DNA of 64,000 nt from Microbulbifer sp. SAOS-129_SWC (GTDB lineage: Bacteria > Pseudomonadota > Gammaproteobacteria > Pseudomonadales > Cellvibrionaceae). The translations under genes were made by a program, and so were the position numbers. Each line of letters begins with the position of its first letter. Position 1 is the stretch's first letter. Under the pieces are notes generated by a model, which saw only the letters and a list, made by a program, of their open reading frames with translations, was not told where the DNA came from and did not search any database. Shown piece after piece: positions 27,448 through 36,286 of this stretch. Location: the NCBI RefSeq assembly GCF_039696035.1, contig NZ_CP155567.1:757501-821500 (forward strand). Reading direction: 5' to 3'.

Positions 27448-28578
27448 CTACAGTCTCTGGATTAGCCAGTGCGTCGCGATGACAGAAATAAGTAGTGACG
27501 ATGACGTCAGCAGATAGCGCCGGTACCACAGAAATTGCCGCAAGGTGATCAGTATTGGCAGTACCGCCGACACGATCATCAGCTGCCCGGCCTCCACACC
27601 CAGATTGAAAGCCAATACCGCCACCAATTCCTGCCCCGCCGGCAAACCCAGTTCCCGCAGCACCGAAGCGAAGCCCATGCCGTGGACCAAGCCAAAGGCG
27701 AAACTCAGCCAGCCGAGCTTCACCACCACCGGGTAGAGGTTGTTCACCGCGGCGACGATCACCGAGGCGGCGATGCATACCTCCACCCAACGGCTGGGCA
27801 CCGTGACCAGATCAAAGGCCACCGCACTCAGGGTAATCGAGTGGGCGACGGTAAACGCGGTTACGATCAGCGCGGTGGATACCATGATGGTCTTTGTATT
27901 TCTGGCCGCGATCCAGCGCCCGTGTCTGCGTTCGACGACGCACACCAGCAGCAGGCTGATCAGAAACAGCAAGTGATCGATACCCATTCCGATATGCAGT
28001 ACACCCTGGGCAACATAAGTACGGAATGACTGCCACAGACCCAGGCTGGCGCGATCGAAGGTCAGGGTTTGCTTATTAATATCAATGACCTGCATGCCGC
28101 CGTTCGTGTCACCGGTGTTTTCACCGCGCTGTTGGCGCAGGCCGCGCACCGATACCAGCAGTTTGTGTTGGCGGCTTTGTGCAAAGAGCGCGGTGTATTT
28201 CAGTTGCAGCGGGCCGGCGCCAGTCCCGCGGCAGGTCACCGACAGCGGCACTACCAGATAGGCCAGGTTGACATGTGAATCCAGTGCCCAGTTACCGCCG
28301 AATACGGTTTCACAGGCTTGCTTGCCCTGTGAAAATTGCACGTGTCGACGCAGGTAACTGTCGATGGCCACGTGCTTCGACTGCAGTTCCCGCCACAGCA
28401 GCTGGCCGTCACCATTGCTGTCCAGCCCTACCGCCTGTTCCAGATCGAATAGGGCGAGTTGTAATTTTCCGCTGGCCTGTGTGCCGCCCAGTTCGGTGTT
28501 GAGATAGGCGGTGCTGAACTGGTGGCAGTAGCCGGGCACAGAGACGAGCAGGAATAATAGCGCGATTACTGTACGCAT
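27448..28578 (-). CDS. HupE/UreJ-family membrane protein with EF-hand-like segment
   Basis: 376 residues: signal peptide (about 1-18), a periplasmic domain of about 170 residues, then six or seven membrane helices of the HupE/UreJ type (VAQGVLHIGMGIDHLLFL, FTVAHSITLSA, FGLVHGMGFASVL, FNLGVEAGQL), with conserved His residues suited to metal binding. The periplasmic part has DSNGDGQLLWREL, an EF-hand-like calcium loop. HupE/UreJ proteins are linked to nickel supply, but the form with a periplasmic domain is common next to DUF4331 and has no proven substrate. The start shares one base with the TPR gene stop (TGATG). Confidence 0.88.
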   Translation of the reverse strand: MRTVIALLFLLVSVPGYCHQFSTAYLNTELGGTQASGKLQLALFDLEQAVGLDSNGDGQLLWRELQSKHVAIDSYLRRHVQFSQGKQACETVFGGNWALDSHVNLAYLVVPLSVTCRGTGAGPLQLKYTALFAQSRQHKLLVSVRGLRQQRGENTGDTNGGMQVIDINKQTLTFDRASLGLWQSFRTYVAQGVLHIGMGIDHLLFLISLLLVCVVERRHGRWIAARNTKTIMVSTALIVTAFTVAHSITLSAVAFDLVTVPSRWVEVCIAASVIVAAVNNLYPVVVKLGWLSFAFGLVHGMGFASVLRELGLPAGQELVAVLAFNLGVEAGQLMIVSAVLPILITLRQFLWYRRYLLTSSSLLISVIATHWLIQRL

Positions 28579-29750
28579 CAGAGGGCACTCTCTTGCATGC
28601 GGGGCTGCACTCGCGCCCGCGCGCGATCCAGCAGTAGGCGGTCGCGGGGTTCTTTGGCGTTACTGAAGTTTATTTTCGCCCAGCGCAGCGCACGCTGTGC
28701 GTCCCGGCATACATCCAGGTAGTAGCGGGCGATATTGGCCGCGTGCAGGTTATCGTGACGCTGTTCGCGCAGCTCGACGCGCTCGGCCATCTGCTGCTGC
28801 CAGTGGTCTCCGCCCAGCTGCTTTTCGGCCAGCGCCAATCGCAGCAGCAGGCCGTCATCGAGCGGGTTTCCGCCGGTATCCAGCGCCGACAGCTGTTGCA
28901 GAACCTGCCGGGCGGCGCCGCGCTCAAGCTGCAAGTCGGCCCACTGATCCCAGTAATAGCTGCTCTCCCGGTCCGGTTGTTGTTGCAGCCAGTACAGCGC
29001 CTGCTCGATCTTGCCGAGGCGTTGGGCCATGGCTGCCAGTGTATAGGCCATCCATGAACGCCGACCGTTTGCCGGCAGGCCGCTGCGCTTCACGGCATCT
29101 ACCAGTGCCGAGTACTGCTGCGCGGGGGCGCCGCTGTCGGCAGCGGCATCCAGTGCGCAGAACTGTGCGCTGAGCAGGTCGCTGTTACCGATCAGCCGCA
29201 GGCAGGCCTGCCTGGCCTGCCGCGGTCGACCCTGGACCTGCAATACGCGGGCTTTCATGATCAGCATGTCACTGTTTTGCGGTGACAGCGCCAGCGCCCG
29301 CTGCAATGCCTGCAGGCTGTCGGAAAATTGGTGCTGATGCTGCAGCAGGTAGGCCCACTGATACCAGATTCGTGGATTGTCGGTGTTGTCCTCGATAAAA
29401 GGTTGCAGGCGGGCGGCGGCGATGTCGAAGTAAAAGCTCTGTCCGGGGCGCCGCGCGCGCCGCAATAATTCCTCTACCGTATTCAGTAGTGGCTGCGGAT
29501 CTGCCGCTGTAGCCTGATCCTCTTGCTGGCGGTTGATGCGGGACTGGTCCGCGGGCCAGGTGGCGATGACGGTGGACTCGGAATCCGGCCGGTAGGAGGC
29601 AGCGTTGGCTACCGGAATGAACGTCCACAACAGGGCGAGCGCCAGGCCTGAGGATTTGCAGGCCGCAAGAAAAAGCCTTTTCGCCAGTCTGCTGAGCGGT
29701 GCAAAGAGGACCGGCGAGCCTGTCTTCGCAGCCATCTTGTACGGAATCAT
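28578..29750 (-). CDS. TPR-repeat exported protein
   Basis: 390 residues from ATG 29750, which has CTGGAG 6 nt upstream; a GTG ten codons earlier is less likely. A long N-region and hydrophobic stretch ending VANAA form a signal peptide. The body contains tetratricopeptide repeats (for example WYQWAYLLQHQHQFSDSLQALQ...LALSPQNSDML) used for protein-protein contacts in the periplasm. It lies between the lipoprotein gene and the HupE-like gene in the leftward DUF4331 cluster. A nested inverted repeat separates it from the gene before it. Confidence 0.82.
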   Translation of the reverse strand: MIPYKMAAKTGSPVLFAPLSRLAKRLFLAACKSSGLALALLWTFIPVANAASYRPDSESTVIATWPADQSRINRQQEDQATAADPQPLLNTVEELLRRARRPGQSFYFDIAAARLQPFIEDNTDNPRIWYQWAYLLQHQHQFSDSLQALQRALALSPQNSDMLIMKARVLQVQGRPRQARQACLRLIGNSDLLSAQFCALDAAADSGAPAQQYSALVDAVKRSGLPANGRRSWMAYTLAAMAQRLGKIEQALYWLQQQPDRESSYYWDQWADLQLERGAARQVLQQLSALDTGGNPLDDGLLLRLALAEKQLGGDHWQQQMAERVELREQRHDNLHAANIARYYLDVCRDAQRALRWAKINFSNAKEPRDRLLLDRARARVQPRMQESAL

Positions 29751-29821
29751 TGGCGGCTCCAGAAAAAACTGCAAAGGCACCGTTGCCGGTATCTTCGCAG
29801 CATGAGTAGAAAAACGTCAGG

Positions 29822-29867
29822 GCGGCCCTGCGAACGTGATCGCCAATTATTTGGCGCGCAGGGCCGC
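29822..29867 (-). promoter_or_regulatory. intercistronic nested inverted repeat
   Basis: GCGGCCCTGCG (29822-29832) pairs perfectly with CGCAGGGCCGC (29857-29867); inside it CGCCAA and TTGGCG form a second perfect stem, leaving an 8-nt one-sided bulge. Reading leftward, TTTTT follows 7 nt after the stem. It could be a leaky terminator or a processing stem that lowers expression of the TPR and HupE-like genes. Confidence 0.55.
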
Positions 29868-29876
29868 TACCGCTAT

Positions 29877-30386
29877 TTACTGCAGCAGGTCGCTGTAACT
29901 GTTGGCATCCGCATCCTGAGTGAACTTGCGCCCATTGACCGGAAGAGGCTCGTCGTCTGCACTCTGGGCAAAGGCGGCGCGGCTATAGCTCTGGAAGCTC
30001 ACCGTCTGGGCAACAATTTCCACGCTGACCGTCGCCGTGTCCGAGCCCGGTTGGCTGAAATTACCGTTGTCCACTTTCACCTGAAAGGAATCCTTACCGG
30101 TTATTCCGGGGTTGGGCTGGTAGCGGAAGCTACCGTCTTCTTCGGCCACAGTTACCGTGCCGAGCGTGGGCGCGGTTACCAGCAGGAATGTCACAGGATC
30201 CCCCTCGGGGTCGCTGGCCTCCAGTTGACCGTTATATGGCGTGTCGGCCTCGGTGGTGAAACTGAGGTCCATGATCTGTGGTGGCTGGTTGGCACGACGA
30301 CGGCTACTGCTGTTGTCACAGCCGGTGAGCGCGGACGATAGAATCGAGCCGAGCAAAGCTAGCAGAATGAGTCTGTTGATGAGCAT
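29877..30386 (-). CDS. lipoprotein with cadherin/Ig-like domain
   Basis: 169 residues. Lipoprotein signal with lipobox LTGC (Cys about 23). One beta-sandwich repeat of the Big_9/cadherin-like type (about 35-125) with EASDPEGDPVTF, TAPTLGTVTV and PGITGKDSFQVKVDNG, the usual calcium-binding-type pattern. A 45-residue tail follows. It is likely anchored in the outer membrane and binds a partner, perhaps the DUF4331 protein encoded 10 bp upstream. No enzyme motif is seen. Confidence 0.8.
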   Translation of the reverse strand: MLINRLILLALLGSILSSALTGCDNSSSRRRANQPPQIMDLSFTTEADTPYNGQLEASDPEGDPVTFLLVTAPTLGTVTVAEEDGSFRYQPNPGITGKDSFQVKVDNGNFSQPGSDTATVSVEIVAQTVSFQSYSRAAFAQSADDEPLPVNGRKFTQDADANSYSDLLQ

Positions 30387-30396
30387 CTCGACCTCC

Positions 30397-31986
30397 TTAC
30401 TTGGAACCCGGCAGGGGCGCGGCCAGGTAGGGGAAACTGTTATCCATCATCGAAGCATTCACTGGCGCGCCATCAGTAAAGGGTACGTTGCCGACATTGG
30501 CATCTTCCGGTGCGCACAATCCCAGGTCGGTGTCTTCACCGTTGATCGGAATCGGGTAGCAGAGTCGCCCCATCACCACACGCAGCGCGATATCCACTAC
30601 ATCATCACCCGGACGGCGGCCGTTGGGGAAGCCGGCCAGGTCGTCGCCAACGACCCCGAATGCGGATTGCTCTGCCGCCGGGGTTGCTGCTACACCGGTG
30701 TTCAGTCGCAGCATTTCTGATGGGGTGACGGATGCCTGCTGATTGAGACCTTTAAAGCCGGTCAGGAATGCGGCAACAAGGTCTGCGCGTGGAAAGTTGG
30801 TCGGCGCCAGAGTATCGAAGCTTGTACCAAGCGTGTTGTTGACCGCATCCTTGAACAGTATGTTCAGCAATTCCGGCAGGCTCGGGTGGGTGACGTAATC
30901 GGCGAACTGACCGTCATCCTTGGGTTCTGCGGACGAGAAGGTATCTTTATCTTTCAGGCCGATCACGAGTTCATTGACCAGAGGGCTGCCCAGTCGGGAT
31001 ACCTGTGTCAATGCGCCGCCGGCAACCTCCGGCTTGGAGAATTTGGCATTCGGATTGAGAATCCTGGCCTGTGGCAGGCTGGCCGTGGTCCACGCGCCGA
31101 TGGTTCCGTTGCCGCCGCCAGTCAGGCACGACTTTGGAATTTCCAGTGCGAGAGTGGTCACGTTCTTTGTACGCAGGTCGTCATTGGTGGCGGACTGGGT
31201 AATGCCCCCGGGAAATCCTCCTGCATCACCGGCGCCCGGGGCACTGTCTCCCTCAACGGGCACATAGTTCACCAGGTCGAAGGTTTTGCCCAGGTTCACC
31301 ACAAAGGGATCTTTGCGCTGTCCGACAAAGACTTTACCAATACCGCTACAGCCGGGAACGTTGATCGGATAGATAAATGATTTGGCGTAATCTTCGTAAC
31401 CACTCAGAGAGCCAAACGTTTTGGTTCCGATAAAATCCAGCGGTTTGGAAAACTGGCTACTGGCATCGTCGGCGTTGACGATTTTCATAGCCGTGCCGGA
31501 ACGGCGGTCGCCGGTCACCAGTGTCAGCGTGTAGGTTTCACTGAAGTTGGCTGCAGACATATCGGATGCGGATACGCCGCCGACATTTTTAAGCGGGACT
31601 GCGATATCACGCGTAGCACCATCGGGGCCAATCGTCAGTTTTACACCATCCCCGCCGGGAAGTGCCTGGGAAAAGCGAAATTGATAGGTCAGGTCTTCCA
31701 CTGCATCGCCATCGTTATCCACGTGGATGCTGTACACCGCGTTGGGGTCCATCGCGAAGTAATTGGGGCCGCCGTAGGCATCCTGCAGAGGGATGTAATT
31801 GGCGATGAGCGTGACGTAGCTGCCGCGCCCGCTTTCGTAACTGTTAAAGGCATAGAAATCGGTGGAGTCGACCGTCGGCAGACGGGTGATGTTGGGGGCT
31901 TCGCGGTGGCTGGAAGCCAGGCTGGTCGTCGTGACAATCATGGAGCAGAGGGCGGCGAGTAGTGCCGATTTTCTTCCTTGAGTCAT
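30397..31986 (-). CDS. DUF4331-family exported protein
   Basis: 529 residues with a signal peptide cleaved near LASS. The mature start SSHREAPNITRLPTVDSTDFYAF is the DUF4331 signature, followed by HVDNDGDAVEDLTYQFRF and further family blocks (FVGQRKDPFVVNLGKTFDLVN). Members are secreted or surface proteins of unknown role found in clusters with TPR and HupE-like genes, as here. It is the first gene of the leftward cluster. A hairpin lies in its upstream region at 32080-32107. Confidence 0.9.
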   Translation of the reverse strand: MTQGRKSALLAALCSMIVTTTSLASSHREAPNITRLPTVDSTDFYAFNSYESGRGSYVTLIANYIPLQDAYGGPNYFAMDPNAVYSIHVDNDGDAVEDLTYQFRFSQALPGGDGVKLTIGPDGATRDIAVPLKNVGGVSASDMSAANFSETYTLTLVTGDRRSGTAMKIVNADDASSQFSKPLDFIGTKTFGSLSGYEDYAKSFIYPINVPGCSGIGKVFVGQRKDPFVVNLGKTFDLVNYVPVEGDSAPGAGDAGGFPGGITQSATNDDLRTKNVTTLALEIPKSCLTGGGNGTIGAWTTASLPQARILNPNAKFSKPEVAGGALTQVSRLGSPLVNELVIGLKDKDTFSSAEPKDDGQFADYVTHPSLPELLNILFKDAVNNTLGTSFDTLAPTNFPRADLVAAFLTGFKGLNQQASVTPSEMLRLNTGVAATPAAEQSAFGVVGDDLAGFPNGRRPGDDVVDIALRVVMGRLCYPIPINGEDTDLGLCAPEDANVGNVPFTDGAPVNASMMDNSFPYLAAPLPGSK

Positions 31987-32813
31987 GTCTTGATCCCTTG
32001 GTATGTGAACGTTGTGAGGAATGCTGTTGTAAAAATATTTTCCAACAAGCTGATTGAACGGCCTGCAGTGGCCGAATCACAGATCAGGCGTTCTAGTGCC
32101 TGATCTGCAATGAATGGTCACCGGTTGTGTGCCGAAAACCCCGGCTGGTAAAGTCCTGGTGCGGTCCTTTTCAACAGCCTGCCTCAACTTACGCAGGGAA
32201 TCGGAAAACGGATTCAGAAAGTCCGTGTTTGTGCAAAAGTATTGTGAAACCATCAATATTCCGGAGAAGATATAGGCGCCCACCAGTCGGTTTTTATGCG
32301 TTGGATCGACGGAGATAGTCCGTGTGATTGACGGTTTCGATGCAAGTGAATAATGTTGGGATCCAGCGGGTTTCGCGGGCAAATGCGATGCGGAGTCGTG
32401 CCGGGGCGAGGCTCGACGCTCGGGTTTATGGCATGTGATGAGAGCGGCGCCATCTGGGATATCAGTTATCTCGTGGAAATTTCATATTCAATGTTGCTGC
32501 GTGCAAGGATTGATCCTGTGTCTGATTTTTCCATCGGTGCGATAGAGAAGCGCAGCAAAGCGGGCGTATAAAATGAAGTGCGATACCGCAGCGGATCACT
32601 GGCGGTTTACATTGGGCTGTCATGCTCGAGCCAGACGTATCCCGTGCCCCACAATGTTGTCCTATTGTGCGCGGAATCATTTCTGCCGCCGAATCCCCAG
32701 GTCGGGGTTGGTATTTCGTCCGCCGGGGAGGGCAATCCTGCACTATCTTTTCTTCCATCGGAATCACCGATTTGAATGTTTTAAAGGACACCAGTTGAGG
32801 GGGATTGAGCGCC
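31987..32813. other. gene-poor region upstream of DUF4331 and catalase remnant
   Basis: 827 bp with no convincing gene. It holds a perfect 10-bp hairpin CAGATCAGGC/GCCTGATCTG (32080-32107) about 94 bp before the DUF4331 start, probably in its leader or a leftover terminator. Open frames such as 32353-32571 lack ribosome binding sites. Given the decayed catalase next door, part of this may be eroded coding DNA that can no longer be recognised. Confidence 0.5.
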
Positions 32814-33466
32814 ATGAGTAAAGAGGAGCAGAGCCGAACCACCAACGACGCCGGCATTCCAGTCGCCAGTGACGAGTATTCTCTGACCGTTGGTGCCGAT
32901 GGCACCACCCCGCTGTAGGATTACTACCTGATCGGGCAGATGGCCAACTTTAGTCGTGAGCGGATTCCCGAGCGTCAGCCGCACGCCAGGGGCTCCGGTG
33001 CCTTCGGTGATTTCGAGGTGACGCGGGAGGTCAGTGCCTATACCCGGGCCGCGGTATTCCAGCCGGGCAGCAAACCCAAACCCTGATTCGATTTTCCACC
33101 GTGGCCGGCGAGCACAGCAGCCCGGATACTTGGCGTGATCCGCGCGGTTTCGCACTGAAGTTTTTACACCAGTGAGGATGGCTACGACCCGGCGGAAAAC
33201 AATACTCCGGTATTTTTTATTCGCGATCCGATGAAGTTCCAGCATTTTATCCATTCTCAGAAGTGTCGGGAGGAGGACGCTTTTTCGCAGTCGGGCAAAC
33301 TGGTGCGCGAGGTTATGGATGATTCGGCGCGGAAGCGGCTGGTGTCAAATATGGCGGGCCACCTGCAGGGGGGCTCCGACGAGATACTGCAGCGTGCTTT
33401 CGAATACTGACCAAGGTGGACAAGGATATCGGCGAGCGCATCGAGCAGGGTGTCAAAGGCAATTAA
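32814..33466 (+). pseudogene. catalase pseudogene with large internal deletion
   Basis: Reading across frames gives a clade-typical haem catalase. The N-terminal part starts at ATG 32814, and an in-frame TAG (32916-32918) stands where catalases have a Gln codon before [30 protein letters not shown] and [10 protein letters not shown] continue in another frame from about 33080, and [21 protein letters not shown] in a third from about 33155. After FIHSQK (near 33264) the sequence jumps directly to the C-terminal [19 protein letters not shown]...NMAGHLQGG, so about 300 residues including the haem-ligand Tyr are missing. One more frameshift precedes the end (TAA 33464-33466). The gene cannot make an active enzyme. 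Confidence 0.9.
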
Positions 33467-33545
33467 CGTCGGCACGTGCGGGGATGCGCGCGGACCGTCC
33501 CGCCCGCGAACCTGGTGGTATTTTCCTTTGCACGGGGAGGATCGA

Positions 33546-34268
33546 GTGCAATTTCACATAGGCACATCAGGCTGGGTGTATCCGCACTGGCGCGAACGTT
33601 TCTATCCCGCTGAACTGCCCGAACCGGAGTGGCTTTCGTTTTACGCCGGCCAGTTGCAGAGCGTGGAAATCAATCGCAGTTTTTATCGCCTGCCCACGCG
33701 TGAAAACTTTCTCTGCTGGCACGATGCCACCCCGGACGGCTTCGTCTTTGCAGTCAAGGCGAGTCGCTATATCACCCATATGAGGAACCTGCTGCAGCCG
33801 CGGGAAACGCTGCCGCCGCTGCTCGACGCCGTCGCGGCACTGGGCGACAAGCTGGGACCACTACTGTTCCAGTTGCCGCCGCGCTGGAACGCCAACCGCG
33901 AGCGGCTGGAGGCCTTCCTGCGGGTCCTGCCCAGAGGCTTGCAGGTGGTGTTCGAACTGCGCAACCAATCCTGGCACAGTGAGGAGATCCTGGCGCTGCT
34001 GGCGGACTTCAATGCTGCCTTCTGCATTTACGATCTGGGCGGTATTACCAGCCCGCGGGAGATCACTGCCGATTTCCTCTACCTGCGCCTGCACGGCCCT
34101 GTCGATACCTATCGCGGTTACTACGATGTCGCGACACTCAGGCGCTGGGCGCGATGGCTGCGCGAGCAGCGGGTAGACCGGGCCTACATCTATTTCGATA
34201 ACGACGAAAGTGCCTACGCCGTGCGCAATGCGCTGGAACTGCGTCGCCTGCTGAATCGTCCGGACTAG
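33546..34268 (+). CDS. DUF72 family protein (YecE-like)
   Basis: 240 residues from GTG 33546, which follows GGGGAGG by 4 nt; the frame open from 33450 overlaps the catalase remnant. DUF72 TIM-barrel signatures: IGTSGWVYPHWRERFYP at the start, VEINRSFYRLP, FVFAVKASRYITHM, LGPLLFQLPP and VFELRNQSW, ending with RAYIYFDNDES. The biochemical role of the family is not settled. The stop overlaps the convergent MFS-acyltransferase gene by 4 bp. Confidence 0.93.
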   Translation: MQFHIGTSGWVYPHWRERFYPAELPEPEWLSFYAGQLQSVEINRSFYRLPTRENFLCWHDATPDGFVFAVKASRYITHMRNLLQPRETLPPLLDAVAALGDKLGPLLFQLPPRWNANRERLEAFLRVLPRGLQVVFELRNQSWHSEEILALLADFNAAFCIYDLGGITSPREITADFLYLRLHGPVDTYRGYYDVATLRRWARWLREQRVDRAYIYFDNDESAYAVRNALELRRLLNRPD

Positions 34269-36151
34269 CGCTGCTCGCCGCGCAGTACCGACACCTGCGT
34301 CTGCAGCGTTTCTGCCCGCGCCACCGCCGCATCCAGCGGTGCACCCGCCACCACGCTCACCTTCGACCAGAATCGTTTCGGCCAGGTGGTAAACGCGTGG
34401 CCACCCTTGTGGCTGAAAAAACTGCCCCAGAGGCCGCGCAGGGCCATCGGGATGACCGGCACCGGCGTGCGCTGGAGGATCCTCTCGATCCCCGCCTTGA
34501 AGGGCCCGAGCTCGCCGTCTGTGGTCAGCTGTCCCTCGGGGAATATGCACAGCAGATCGCCGTCCTTCAGCCCCTGTTCTATTTCCGCAAAGGCCTGCTC
34601 GTAACCGTCGGGATCCTGCTTGCGGGAGCAGATCGGGATGGCGCGGCCGGTGCGGAAAATAAAATGCAGCACCGGAATCTCGTAGATCGGCTTGTACATG
34701 ATAAAGCGGATCGGGCGGCGCACCGCGCCGGCCAGCAGTAGCGCATCCACATAGCTGACGTGGTTGCAGGCAATGATCGCCGGGCCCTCGGTGGGGATCT
34801 GTTCCAGGCCCTCGTGATTGACCCGGTACATGGTGTGGGACAGCAGCCAGATCAGCAGGCGCATGGCGAACTCGGGCACCCTGGCGAAGACGAACACCGC
34901 CACCGCGGCGTTCATGATCGCGATGACGAGGAAGAACTGCGGAATGCTGGCGTGCAGCAGGTTCAGGAAGACGATACCCAGAATCGCCGAAACCACCATG
35001 AATAACGAGTTCATCACGTTGTTCACCGAGATGATACGCGCGCGAATCGCCGCTGCCGAGCGCTCCTGCATCATCGCGTACAGCGGCACGATATAGAAAC
35101 CGCCGAAAATACCGATCAGCGTCAGGCAGCCGAGAATTGGCGCCGCGCCGTCGCTGTGCCAGAAGGCGGCCAGCGTCGCCTCGGGCGGGGGCACGAAGCT
35201 GCCGCCGGCGGCCGCGAGGCCAATGCCCGCCAGGGTCAGCCCGGCCGCCCCCAGCGGCACCAGCCCCAGCTCGATGCGCCCGCCGGACAGGCGTTCGCAG
35301 GCCAGCGAACCGATCGCGATCCCGATGGTGAAGTTACACAGCAACAGCGTGACCAGCGCTTCGCTGCCGCCGAGCACATTGCGGGTAAAACTGGGGATCT
35401 GGGTCAGGTAGGCGGCGCCCAGCAGCCAGAACCAGGAGATACCGATAATGGCGTAGAACACCGAGGGTGTCTTCGCGGCCTCGCGCAGAACGTTGACTGT
35501 CTGCGATACCGGGTTGAAGTTGATCTGCAGTTCCGGCGCCGCCGCCGGTGCGCGCGGTATCGCGCGGCAGATGGCGTAACCGCCCAGCGCCGCGGCCATG
35601 ATCACGACACCCAGGTAGAGGACGCCGTGCTCGCCGCTACCGGTCAGTCCGGCCAGCAGGCCGCCGACGATGGTGCCGGCGAGAATGGCGACAAAGGTGC
35701 CCATCTCCACCAGTGCGTTGCCGCCCACCAGTTCGGATTTCTTCAGGTGCTGCGGCAGGATGGCATATTTCACCGGGCCGAAGAACGCCGATTGCACGCC
35801 GAGCAGGAACAGGATCGCCAGGCACAGCACATTGTTGCCGCTCACCAGCGCCGCCACGCCGAAAATACCGATGCCGATCTCGGCCAGCTTGACCAGCCGG
35901 ATCAGGCGGCTCTTGTCATACTTGTCCGCCAATTGCCCGGCAGTGGCGGAAAACAGGAAAAACGGCAGGATGAACAGGCCTGCGGCCACATTGATCAGGG
36001 TGTTGGCCTCGCTGGCGGCGAGGCGAAAGGCGATCATCACGATCAGCGCGTTCTTGAACACATTGTCATTGAAGGCGCCCAGGAACTGGGTCAGGAAGAA
36101 CGGCAGAAAGCGGCGGCTGGCCAGCAGCTGGAACTGGTTGTTGTGGGCCAT
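34265..36151 (-). CDS. MFS transporter-acyltransferase fusion (LplT/PlsC type)
   Basis: 628 residues. Residues 1-420 are a 12-helix major-facilitator part (FFLTQFLGAFNDNVFKNA, AGQLADKYDKSRLIR, FFGPVKYAILPQHL) like the lysophospholipid flippase LplT. Residues 430-628 are an acyltransferase with NHVSYVDA (H-x4-D) and FPEGQLTTDG. Together they would flip lysophospholipids inward and re-acylate them, a membrane-repair cycle. The acyl-ACP synthetase domain of the related Aas fusion is absent, so acyl-CoA or acyl-ACP must come from elsewhere. Single gene, convergent with the DUF72 gene. Confidence 0.93.
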   Translation of the reverse strand: MAHNNQFQLLASRRFLPFFLTQFLGAFNDNVFKNALIVMIAFRLAASEANTLINVAAGLFILPFFLFSATAGQLADKYDKSRLIRLVKLAEIGIGIFGVAALVSGNNVLCLAILFLLGVQSAFFGPVKYAILPQHLKKSELVGGNALVEMGTFVAILAGTIVGGLLAGLTGSGEHGVLYLGVVIMAAALGGYAICRAIPRAPAAAPELQINFNPVSQTVNVLREAAKTPSVFYAIIGISWFWLLGAAYLTQIPSFTRNVLGGSEALVTLLLCNFTIGIAIGSLACERLSGGRIELGLVPLGAAGLTLAGIGLAAAGGSFVPPPEATLAAFWHSDGAAPILGCLTLIGIFGGFYIVPLYAMMQERSAAAIRARIISVNNVMNSLFMVVSAILGIVFLNLLHASIPQFFLVIAIMNAAVAVFVFARVPEFAMRLLIWLLSHTMYRVNHEGLEQIPTEGPAIIACNHVSYVDALLLAGAVRRPIRFIMYKPIYEIPVLHFIFRTGRAIPICSRKQDPDGYEQAFAEIEQGLKDGDLLCIFPEGQLTTDGELGPFKAGIERILQRTPVPVIPMALRGLWGSFFSHKGGHAFTTWPKRFWSKVSVVAGAPLDAAVARAETLQTQVSVLRGEQR

Positions 36152-36234
36152 AGGCGCAGTCCCCTTTGGGTGGTTTAGCGGTTTTCGAGACCCATGTTAC
36201 GCAAATTGTGGTTGCGGGTCAGTGTGGGGCGGGC

Positions 36235-36262
36235 ACAAAAAAGCCCCGCCGGGGCGGGGCTC
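36235..36262 (-). terminator. terminator of the M13 peptidase gene
   Basis: Leftward reading: GCCCCGCC and GGCGGGGC stem with a tight apex followed by six T residues. It lies 25 bp after the peptidase stop. Confidence 0.85.
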
Positions 36263-36286
36263 TCTTATTTCAAGCGATCGGGGCTG

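Noticed and set aside
33450..33545. N-terminal extension of the DUF72 protein
   Set aside because: It overlaps the catalase remnant; the family N-terminus begins at GTG 33546 with its own ribosome binding site.
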